Assembly: GCA_964459095.1 (NCBI GenBank) | Contig: CAYWKL010000049.1 | Location: forward strand, 1 to 6,397 | Direction of reading: 5' to 3' | DNA: 6,397 nt | Source of the DNA: CAYWKL01 sp964459095 | GTDB taxonomy: Bacteria > Patescibacteriota > Microgenomatia > Daviesbacterales > UBA10151 | Part shown: in pieces, positions 1 through 4,902 of the stretch | Layout of the letters: every line of letters starts with the position of its first letter | Numbering within the stretch: the stretch's first letter is position 1 | Position numbers and translations under genes: made by a program | Notes under the pieces: model-generated | The model's database searches: none | What the model was told of the DNA's origin: nothing | What the model saw: only the letters and a program-made list of their open reading frames with translations

Positions 1-134
1 AGAGGATATGCTCAAAGGAAGATGTGATGGGATTTTTTAAGTCGCCTAAAGATTACAAGCAATTTGTTTTAGATCAAGCAGATTATGGAAAACAGTTAGT
101 ATTAATCAAGCATAAGATTTTAGAGGAGATTTAG
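1..134 (+). CDS. 3' end of probable IS200-like / REP-associated (RAYT, Y1) transposase, truncated by the window edge
   Basis: An open frame runs from the left edge (first full codon at base 3) to a TAG at 132-134 and gives about 43 C-terminal residues, including FFKSPKDYKQFVLDQADYGK and ending KHKILEEI. I recognise this style of tail (a 'SPKDY..FV.DQ.DY' helix followed by 'IKH..LEE') from Y1-type, IS200-like transposases common in Candidate Phyla Radiation genomes. The catalytic HUH motif and tyrosine would lie upstream, outside the window, so activity cannot be judged. RAYT proteins are single-strand DNA endonucleases/transposases that act on REP hairpins, and a GC-rich palindrome begins immediately after this stop, which supports the call. 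An internal ATG at 27-29 exists but is unlikely to be the true start because the frame stays open to the edge. The assignment rests on recalled family resemblance of a short tail, so it is moderate. Confidence 0.6.
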   Translation, partial: RICSKEDVMGFFKSPKDYKQFVLDQADYGKQLVLIKHKILEEI

Positions 135-153
135 TCCCACCCCAGGGGTGGGA
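135..153. repeat. REP-like palindrome, copy 1 (TCCCACCCC-A-GGGGTGGGA)
   Basis: This is a perfect inverted repeat with 9-bp arms around a single central A at 144. It starts directly after the stop codon of the transposase-like frame. It stands out as almost pure G/C in AT-rich DNA. A second copy with identical arms but a central C lies at 5459-5477, and both copies are preceded by ATTTA plus G or C. As a hairpin it would be an 8-bp stem with a 3-nt loop, because a 1-nt loop cannot close. Two dispersed copies next to a RAYT-like gene fit a REP element. No T-run follows, so it is not a typical rho-independent terminator, although it might still slow polymerase leaving the transposase gene. Confidence 0.75.
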
Positions 154-210
154 GTTCAGTGGATTAAAAATTTGGCTTTGCACATCGGAGGTGGAAGTTT
201 GCTGAAATTG

Positions 211-239
211 TTGACAATTAAGAAATTTTCGTGTATTAT
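211..239 (+). promoter_or_regulatory. Sigma70-type promoter for the 153-aa gene
   Basis: A perfect -35 TTGACA (211-216), a 17-bp spacer and a -10 TATTAT (234-239, five of six consensus bases) make this the best promoter in the window. The -10 ends 7 nt before the ATG at 247, so transcription should start at or within a base or two of the start codon. This decides the start of the downstream gene and suggests a leaderless mRNA. Confidence 0.75.
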
Positions 240-246
240 AGGATTT

Positions 247-708
247 ATGAATTTAAGAATAGCTGCGGCTAGACAAAGTGTACAACAATTTCTTGATGCA
301 ACAGTGTCTTTAACTTTAAAAGGCAGCTATTTGACCCACACCAACGTTCCAAGCCATAGAAGAAATAATTCTTATAGCATAACCCGCCACTTTCGTGGAG
401 GAGAACAAGGCTTTATTATCTATCCTGATGGGACTGCACTCAAGGTTGGTTCTAGAGATATACTTTGGAGACACGATTTCTCTACTAAGAAAGTGGTAGA
501 CCGGGTTAGAGCGGATTCTAAAATTACGTTCGGAAGTCACATTTTTGTCCCTGAAAGTCGATTTGATAGATTTCCCGAAGAACTTGCACCTTTATTTAAA
601 GAGGAACCAGAAATTAGCCCAGATGCTATGTCGGTTTTTTGGTCTGGAAGATATTTTCCAACAATAAAACCCGGTACTGTGGAAGCAATCAGAGCCGCCT
701 TGCTATAA
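247..708 (+). CDS. Hypothetical protein, 153 aa, unrecognised
   Basis: I do not recognise this protein. The frame stays open upstream to a GTG at 148, but that codon lies inside the REP-like palindrome and upstream of a strong promoter, so ATG 247 is chosen; the mRNA would then be leaderless and no Shine-Dalgarno sequence is expected. The product is soluble-looking: no signal peptide, no membrane segment and no cysteine. The N-terminal 25 residues could form an amphipathic helix (MNLRIAAARQSVQQFL). The middle contains basic, aromatic stretches (SHRRNNSYSITRHFRGGEQG) and an extended segment resembling beta strands (GFIIYPDGTALKVGSRDILW), and the C-terminus ends in a short helix. The gene is convergent with nrdJ, with 17 bp between the stops and no obvious terminator hairpin. 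Coding potential is supported by the long frame and matching promoter; function is unknown. Confidence 0.7.
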   Translation: MNLRIAAARQSVQQFLDATVSLTLKGSYLTHTNVPSHRRNNSYSITRHFRGGEQGFIIYPDGTALKVGSRDILWRHDFSTKKVVDRVRADSKITFGSHIFVPESRFDRFPEELAPLFKEEPEISPDAMSVFWSGRYFPTIKPGTVEAIRAALL

Positions 709-725
709 GTTATTAGTTTGCAAAT

Positions 726-3272
726 CTAACATTTAGAAAACCCACAGGAGTAACATTTAGAACAACCTTCTTCTAAAACTAAAGTAGACTGACCACATTC
801 AGGACAAATATCCATATGCACATTTTCCTCAGATCTAACCTGCATTGTAAAAGGCAGGGGCTCTGGGGTACCTACTATATCATCAACTTTGCTGTCCCCC
901 TGATCTTCTGTTAAATTTAAAGGAACCATTTCTGCTTTGTTATCTTTTCTTTTATTTATCGCCAAATCCTCAGCCAAAGCTTTTGCAATTGCATCTGCCA
1001 AACTCATAACTCTTTCTTTTCCAAAACCAATATGGCTAGCCCCTCCAATATTTCTTAGCTGAGAAACTATTTTTTCTGCAATAGCTGTGGGGCTTTTACC
1101 ATTACCTGATCTTGCAATTCTTAGTGACATTGAAATCAACCTTCCTATTGCTTCAGCATCTGCTAGAGTGTGAGTCCCTCCTTTTGAGATATTAATAAAC
1201 ACTTCAAAAGGCTCATCTTTTTCATCACGGTTTATTGTGATAAAACCCTCTCCAACAGGAGTTTGGATTTTATAAGTTCTACCTCTTAAGATTAATGGGC
1301 GGTGTACAGCCACAGGCTCAGGCACTGCAGGCGGCTTGCTACTTGATTCTGATTTATCATCTGCATGATATAAAACCCCACCTCTTGAACCATCCCTAAA
1401 AAAAGTTACCCCTTTACACCCCATTTTATAAGCCTCTAGATAAAGTTCTTTTACCTGATCTACGCTAAATTCAAAAGGTGCATTGGCTGTTTTAGAAATT
1501 GATGAGTCTGTGTACTTTTGTACTAGAGCTTGAACTTTAATATGATCTAGAGGGGTCATATCGTTTGCTCCTACAAAATACTCAGGCCTATCTTCATAAG
1601 ATACACCAGGATTTTCTTTCTGCCATTTTTGGAAAAGCGGATGGAAAATCACATGCTCGCCAATCCTATCTCTTCTTATAAATTTAAAATCAAAAACCGG
1701 TTCAATTCCTGAAGAAACTCCGGCCAAAAGAGAAGTTGTCCCAGTTGGAGCTTGGGTTAAAATAACAGCATTTCTTATTCCCTGCTTAACTATTTTTTCT
1801 CTTATAAATTCAGGAAGCCCTTTTATAAAATGTCCTTGTAAGAATTTTTCCTTATCAAATTTAGGGAAGCTACCTTTTTCTTTTGCCAAATCTGAAGAGG
1901 TTTCGTATGAGGCATCTCTTATAGTTTTATAAATCTTTTCGATTACTGGCAAAGCCTGCTCACTACCATATTTAAGTTTCATCTTAATTAGAGCGTCCCC
2001 AAGCCCCATTGTGCCAATACCTGTACGCCTTATTTCTTTTGCTCTTACCTCATTTTCATCAAAGAAGTAATAATTAGCATCAACTACATTATCCATAAAC
2101 CTCATAGCTACCCTCACGTTTTCATCCAAATAGTCATAATCAAAACTGCCGTTATCATCAACAAATGCAGCTAGATTCATTGCACCTAAATTACAAACAG
2201 CCCAAGCTCCTAAAGGCTGTTCACCACAAGGGTTAGTTGACAGTAGCTTTTCAAAATACCAAGTATTACTCCATTTATTTGACCTTTCCAAGAAGTGAAG
2301 TCCTGGTTCAGCACTAGCCCAAGCACAAGTTGTAATTTGATTCCAGATATCTCGCGCTTTATAAGTTTCATAAATTTTTACTTTTTTACCTAAACTCTCC
2401 CATTTCTCAATGTCCCCATCCCAAAGTGCGTCATATTCTGGATAATTGATATCAGGAAATTTGGTAACCCAATCGCCATTTTCTTCCAGAGCTTTCATAA
2501 ACTTATCTGAAATACAAACAGAAAGGTTAGCTCCAGGAATGGATTTTCCATCCTCCTTAGCATGTATAAAATTGATTACGTCCGGGTGCCAGTCGTGTAA
2601 CATTAACATCAAAGCACCTCTTCTTGAACCACCTTGTTGAATAACATCATGGTTTGCTGTGGAATATAGCTTTGCCCAGTTTACAGGACCAGAGGAGTGA
2701 CCATTCACCTTTCTTACTCTTGATCCACTTGGCCGAAGAGATGAAAGATTAACTCCCACCCCTCCACCACGAGCCTGAATTTCTACTGTGTGGGTAATAT
2801 TTTCCATAATTCCACCTCTTGAATCTTTTGGAGAAGGAATAACATAACAATTAAAGAAAGTTACCTCATATCCAGTCCCTGCTCCTGATAAAATCCTCCC
2901 ACCAGGAACAAACTTAAAACCCTCCATGGCAGAGTAGAATTTCTTTGCCCAATATTTTTGGAGCTCTTTTGTTTTCTCTTCTGTTGCTATACCCCATGCA
3001 ACTCTTTTCCACAACTCCTGCGGAAACTGCTCAATTGGTTTGCCTCTATCATCTTTTAATGAATACCTGTCCAGAAAAACTTTTTGCCTTACTCCATCTA
3101 AAGCCTCTCCTTCTTTCAGATCATCGAAGACTTCTTCTAAGGAAACCTTAACGGAGTGAGTATGACCATTTCCCAAACCCTTTCCTGCCATACCATTAGA
3201 TCTTTTCTTCCTTGCTTGAGGAGCTGAAACTTGCATATTCACTGATTGCGATTTAAGTTTATTTTTAATCAT
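726..3272 (-). CDS. nrdJ: Adenosylcobalamin-dependent (class II) ribonucleoside-diphosphate reductase
   Basis: This 848-aa enzyme reduces ribonucleotides to deoxyribonucleotides, using a cob(II)alamin/5'-deoxyadenosyl radical to make the active-site thiyl radical in the cytoplasm. Visible landmarks are a substrate-site redox cysteine in FFNCYVIPSP (C142), the glycine-rich EIQARGGGVGVNL (164-175), the radical motif STNPCGEQPLG with N347, C349 and E351, the partner redox cysteine C360 in AVCNLGAMNL, and APTGTTSLLAGVSSGIEP (508-525). A TSCPD-type domain follows at about 660-770. The C-terminus is a cysteine cluster (C823, C826, C837, C840, C843, C848) ending CGFSKC, the zinc-ribbon/swinging-arm tail that recycles the active-site disulfide. 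Length and order match the Thermotoga-like class II family. No N-terminal ATP-cone is present; residues 1-40 are a basic, low-complexity extension, and M13 or M28 are possible alternative starts. The gene lies 1 nt after nrdR and has a Shine-Dalgarno-like AGGA 7 nt upstream, so the two are co-transcribed and probably translationally coupled. Confidence 0.96.
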   Translation of the reverse strand: MIKNKLKSQSVNMQVSAPQARKKRSNGMAGKGLGNGHTHSVKVSLEEVFDDLKEGEALDGVRQKVFLDRYSLKDDRGKPIEQFPQELWKRVAWGIATEEKTKELQKYWAKKFYSAMEGFKFVPGGRILSGAGTGYEVTFFNCYVIPSPKDSRGGIMENITHTVEIQARGGGVGVNLSSLRPSGSRVRKVNGHSSGPVNWAKLYSTANHDVIQQGGSRRGALMLMLHDWHPDVINFIHAKEDGKSIPGANLSVCISDKFMKALEENGDWVTKFPDINYPEYDALWDGDIEKWESLGKKVKIYETYKARDIWNQITTCAWASAEPGLHFLERSNKWSNTWYFEKLLSTNPCGEQPLGAWAVCNLGAMNLAAFVDDNGSFDYDYLDENVRVAMRFMDNVVDANYYFFDENEVRAKEIRRTGIGTMGLGDALIKMKLKYGSEQALPVIEKIYKTIRDASYETSSDLAKEKGSFPKFDKEKFLQGHFIKGLPEFIREKIVKQGIRNAVILTQAPTGTTSLLAGVSSGIEPVFDFKFIRRDRIGEHVIFHPLFQKWQKENPGVSYEDRPEYFVGANDMTPLDHIKVQALVQKYTDSSISKTANAPFEFSVDQVKELYLEAYKMGCKGVTFFRDGSRGGVLYHADDKSESSSKPPAVPEPVAVHRPLILRGRTYKIQTPVGEGFITINRDEKDEPFEVFINISKGGTHTLADAEAIGRLISMSLRIARSGNGKSPTAIAEKIVSQLRNIGGASHIGFGKERVMSLADAIAKALAEDLAINKRKDNKAEMVPLNLTEDQGDSKVDDIVGTPEPLPFTMQVRSEENVHMDICPECGQSTLVLEEGCSKCYSCGFSKC

Positions 3273-3273
3273 A

Positions 3274-3720
3274 TTAGTTTCCTAAACTTGTAAGCTCTTT
3301 TGCAAAATCTCCTGGCTCGCTAAATTGTCTGTAAACACTTGCAAATCGAAGGTAGGCTACCTTATCTATCTTTTTAAGCTCAGTTAGAACCATCTTTCCT
3401 ATTGTTTTTGAAGGAATTTCCTTGTTCTTTTGTACTCTTAATCTGTTCTGAATCCTATCTGTGATAGAATCAACAGCTTCAATTGAAGGACGTTTTTCCA
3501 AGGCTTTTTCTATACCGCTTCTTAGCTTCAATTTATCAAATGTTTCCCTTCTTCCGTCACGTTTTATTACTGTTAATTCTAGCTTTGATAAATACTCATA
3601 AGTAGTAAATCGTTTTTTGCACTTTAGACACTCTCTTCTTCTTCTTATTTCCCCTGATCCTACAACTGATCTTTTGTCTACTACTTTGTTTAAATTACTA
3701 CTACAGTACGGGCAATTCAT
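3274..3720 (-). CDS. nrdR: Transcriptional repressor NrdR
   Basis: NrdR is the bacterial regulator of ribonucleotide reductase genes. It binds ATP/dATP and then represses by binding paired NrdR boxes. The 148-aa product has the usual length and architecture: an N-terminal zinc ribbon with C3, C6, C31 and C34 (MNCPYC ... RRRRECLKC), the family signature RRRRECLKCKKRFTTYE (26-42), then an ATP-cone from about residue 49 (VIKRDGRRETFDKLKL) to about 139, including KRPSIEAVD, PSKTIGKMVL and the conserved VAYLRFASVYRQF. The ATG at 3720 is the family start. It is the first gene of a two-gene operon with nrdJ. Its promoter region contains two NrdR-box-like palindromes, the nearer overlapping the candidate -10, which predicts autoregulation of the whole operon. 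Confidence 0.97.
   Translation of the reverse strand: MNCPYCSSNLNKVVDKRSVVGSGEIRRRRECLKCKKRFTTYEYLSKLELTVIKRDGRRETFDKLKLRSGIEKALEKRPSIEAVDSITDRIQNRLRVQKNKEIPSKTIGKMVLTELKKIDKVAYLRFASVYRQFSEPGDFAKELTSLGN
3280..3283 (-). promoter_or_regulatory. Ribosome binding site of nrdJ inside the nrdR 3' end
   Basis: On the minus strand AGGA lies 7 nt before the nrdJ ATG and overlaps the penultimate codons of nrdR. It supports the start at 3272 over M13 or M28 and fits translational coupling. Promoter-proximal genes in this window lack such a site. Confidence 0.6.
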
Positions 3721-3727
3721 ATTTTAT

Positions 3728-3743
3728 ATACAACATATTGTAT
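3728..3743. promoter_or_regulatory. NrdR box 1 (proximal, overlaps the nrdR -10)
   Basis: ATACAACATATTGTAT is the core of an imperfect palindrome spanning 3726-3745 in which 9 of 10 base pairs match. It agrees at 13 of 16 positions with the published NrdR-box consensus acaCwAtATaTwGtgt, quoted from memory. It sits just upstream of nrdR and covers the candidate -10 and transcription start, where bound NrdR would block polymerase. Confidence 0.75.
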
Positions 3744-3765
3744 ATGTTTTATACTTATCCCGCAA
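3737..3765 (-). promoter_or_regulatory. Proximal promoter of the nrdR-nrdJ operon
   Basis: Read on the minus strand, TTGCGG (3765-3760), a 17-bp spacer and TACAAT (3742-3737) form a reasonable sigma70 promoter. The start would fall near 3730, giving a leader of about 10 nt without a Shine-Dalgarno sequence. The -10 lies inside NrdR box 1. Confidence 0.5.
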
Positions 3766-3797
3766 TATATCTAACATACCATACTTTACTCATCTAT

Positions 3798-3830
3798 TGT
3801 CAATATACAATATGTTGGGTTATATTGACA
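3798..3830. repeat. Perfect 10-bp inverted repeat forming two outward-facing -35 elements around NrdR box 2
   Basis: The arms TGTCAATATA (3798-3807) and TATATTGACA (3821-3830) are exact reverse complements separated by 13 bp. Each arm carries a consensus TTGACA pointing outward. On the minus strand TTGACA (3803-3798) is followed after 19 bp by TATGTT (3778-3773), facing nrdR. On the plus strand TTGACA (3825-3830) is followed after 17 bp by TAACTT (3848-3853), facing the micro-ORF at 3863. The -10 matches are only moderate. The arrangement looks like a symmetric divergent promoter with the distal NrdR box in its middle. Confidence 0.55.
3805..3820. promoter_or_regulatory. NrdR box 2 (distal)
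   Basis: ATACAATATGTTGGGT matches the reverse complement of box 1 at 14 of 16 positions and the recalled NrdR consensus at 13 of 16. Its right half-site is degenerate (TTGGGT rather than TTGTAT). The two box centres are 77 bp apart, much more than the roughly three helical turns usual for tandem NrdR boxes, so cooperative binding here would need looping or the boxes serve separate promoters. Confidence 0.6.
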
Positions 3831-3862
3831 TTTTTCAAAAGTAGTGTTAACTTTTTTTACCC

Positions 3863-3976
3863 ATGAAAACTCAAGCAATTGTGTTACTGGGATTATTTTT
3901 AGCAGTTCTAGTTCTATCTTTTTCTTTTAAAATATAGGTTCAGGCTGAATCCCTAGTTTTAAAAAAGAATAATTAA
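3863..3976 (+). pseudogene. Micro-ORF resembling a signal peptide, interrupted by TAG (remnant or tiny peptide)
   Basis: From ATG 3863 the frame encodes MKTQAIVLLGLFLAVLVLSF and four more residues, then TAG at 3935-3937. Reading on in the same frame gives VQAESLVLKKNN and TAA at 3974-3976. A basic start, a hydrophobic core and a VQA/ES junction together look like a classical signal peptide with its signal-peptidase I site split by the TAG. It may be the remnant of a decayed exported-protein gene, a real 24-aa hydrophobic peptide, or chance. No Shine-Dalgarno sequence is visible; a candidate TTGACA...TAACTT promoter ends 9 nt before the ATG. Its last 11 bp overlap, on the opposite strand, the end of the ORF at 3927-4097. 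Confidence 0.3.
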
Positions 3977-4097
3977 GTAGCAACTTAAGCATCTCTTCTA
4001 TTAGTAGAACCAAGAAGAACACCCAAAACCATCCTATCCTTCCGTGTAAAGACTTAAAAAAAGCTCCTAACAAAAGTAATCTAAATTTACTTTGCAT
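3927..4097 (-). CDS. Possible small membrane protein, 56 aa, unrecognised
   Basis: On the minus strand ATG 4097 opens a frame of 56 codons ending in TAA at 3929-3927. It starts MQSKFRLLLLGAFFKSLHGR, continues with a strongly hydrophobic, tryptophan-containing segment IGWFWVFFLVLLI (21-33) and ends NYSFLKLGIQPEPIF. That reads like a one- or two-helix membrane protein with a positively charged N-terminus and a polar tail. No Shine-Dalgarno site is seen; the 40 bases upstream carry two copies of AAACTTCTTAA, the second ending 2 nt before the ATG. It would fill most of the gap between nrdR and the transpeptidase gene. I do not recognise a family, and AT-rich DNA can produce such hydrophobic frames by chance, so it stays a candidate. 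Confidence 0.35.
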   Translation of the reverse strand: MQSKFRLLLLGAFFKSLHGRIGWFWVFFLVLLIEEMLKLLLNYSFLKLGIQPEPIF

Positions 4098-4099
4098 AC

Positions 4100-4129
4100 T
4101 TAAGAAGTTTGGAAAATTTTAAGAAGTTT
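4100..4129. repeat. Tandem 11-bp direct repeat TTAAGAAGTTT
   Basis: Exact copies lie at 4100-4110 and 4119-4129, a 19-bp period, just upstream of the minus-strand ORF starting at 4097 and upstream of the promoter for the plus-strand transpeptidase gene. The position between divergent starts would suit a regulator binding site, but AT-rich DNA makes this weak evidence. Confidence 0.4.
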
Positions 4130-4143
4130 CTCTTAAAAAGTTA

Positions 4144-4172
4144 TTGACTTATATACTAGCACAATATAACAA
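4144..4172 (+). promoter_or_regulatory. Candidate promoter of the L,D-transpeptidase gene
   Basis: TTGACT (4144-4149) is a good -35. The -10 is ambiguous: TATAAC at 4165-4170 is a better hexamer but with a short 15-bp spacer, whereas TAACAA at 4167-4172 has a 17-bp spacer and a poorer match. Either gives a leader of about 15 nt to ATG 4193, with no Shine-Dalgarno sequence. Confidence 0.4.
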
Positions 4173-4192
4173 TAATATTAGTCTTAAGTTCT

Positions 4193-4900
4193 ATGATTCG
4201 ATTCCTGCCTATTTTATTTTTTTTAATTGTAATCGTGGGTTTATTTTTATATCTTCCGGCAAGACGCGAAATAGCTTACAGGTTACATCTATCTGGAGAT
4301 GAAACTCTTTCTTGCTGCAAAGTTTCTGAAATTTTAAAATCAAGCGGAGATTTTGATGAATCAGCTTCAGTTGCTATTTTCAACGGCCAAATAATTGATT
4401 ATCCTAAGACATCGTTAGCTCAGGCTTATTCAAATAGTTTAAACTCTCGTAACAGCGCAGTGCTTGGGACTACAAACGCCGAAGGCGCCGAAAAATGGAT
4501 TGAGGTGGATTTAGCAAATCAAAAATTAACTGCCTGGGAGGGAAATAGAAAAGCCATGGAATTTTTGGTTTCATCAGGGAAATGGGCTCCAACGCCCACT
4601 GGGACTTTTGAAATCTGGTATAAAACGAGAAACCAATCAATGATTGGAGGATCACAAGCGCTTGGGACCTACTACAATTTGCCAAATGTTCCAAACAACA
4701 TGTTTTTCTATAAAGGCTATGCAATACATGGAGCCTATTGGCACAATAACTTTGGCCAGCCAATGAGCCATGGTTGTGTTAACTCACCTTTAGCAAATGC
4801 GGCAGCTATTTTTGAATGGGCAGGACCAGTTGTACCAGCTGATCAAAATTCTGTCAGAGCTTCTGCAGAAAATCCGGGTACTCGCGTCTGGGTACACTAA
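4193..4900 (+). CDS. Membrane-anchored L,D-transpeptidase (YkuD domain)
   Basis: This 235-aa protein should form 3-3 peptidoglycan cross-links or anchor proteins to the wall from the outer face of the membrane. Residues 4-21 are a hydrophobic N-terminal segment followed by PARR, acting as a signal anchor or uncleaved signal. A region without a recognised fold (about 25-95) precedes the YkuD catalytic domain, which runs from KWIEVDLANQKLTAWEG (101-117) and VSSGKWAPTPTGTFEI (126-141) to the active-site block HGAYWHN (179-185) and MSHGCVN (191-197). Catalytic residues visible are H179, H193, G194 and C195, matching the HGXX...SHGC signature. No LysM or other wall-binding repeat is present. The ATG at 4193 is the only start that includes the hydrophobic segment. 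It is convergent with the minus-strand gene at 4903, with 2 bp between stops and no terminator visible. Physiological substrate and exact role are not shown by the sequence. Confidence 0.92.
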   Translation: MIRFLPILFFLIVIVGLFLYLPARREIAYRLHLSGDETLSCCKVSEILKSSGDFDESASVAIFNGQIIDYPKTSLAQAYSNSLNSRNSAVLGTTNAEGAEKWIEVDLANQKLTAWEGNRKAMEFLVSSGKWAPTPTGTFEIWYKTRNQSMIGGSQALGTYYNLPNVPNNMFFYKGYAIHGAYWHNNFGQPMSHGCVNSPLANAAAIFEWAGPVVPADQNSVRASAENPGTRVWVH

Positions 4901-4902
4901 CC

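Noticed and set aside
135..153. Rho-independent terminator for the transposase-like gene
   Set aside because: The hairpin is GC-rich, but no T-run follows on either strand, and the same palindrome recurs in a divergent promoter region where a terminator makes no sense.
148..246. N-terminal extension of the 153-aa protein from GTG 148
   Set aside because: The GTG is inside the REP-like palindrome, and a near-consensus promoter at 211-239 lies within the extension, ending 7 nt before ATG 247. The extra 33 residues show no clear domain.
3617..3844. Plus-strand 75-codon frame over the nrdR start and operator region
   Set aside because: It is antisense to the NrdR zinc ribbon and runs through both NrdR boxes and promoter elements.
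3721..4192. tRNA, riboswitch or CRISPR repeat in the long intergenic region
   Set aside because: I found no cloverleaf, no B12-box-like structure and no regularly spaced repeat with unique spacers. The stretch is explained only by promoters, NrdR boxes and weak small ORFs.
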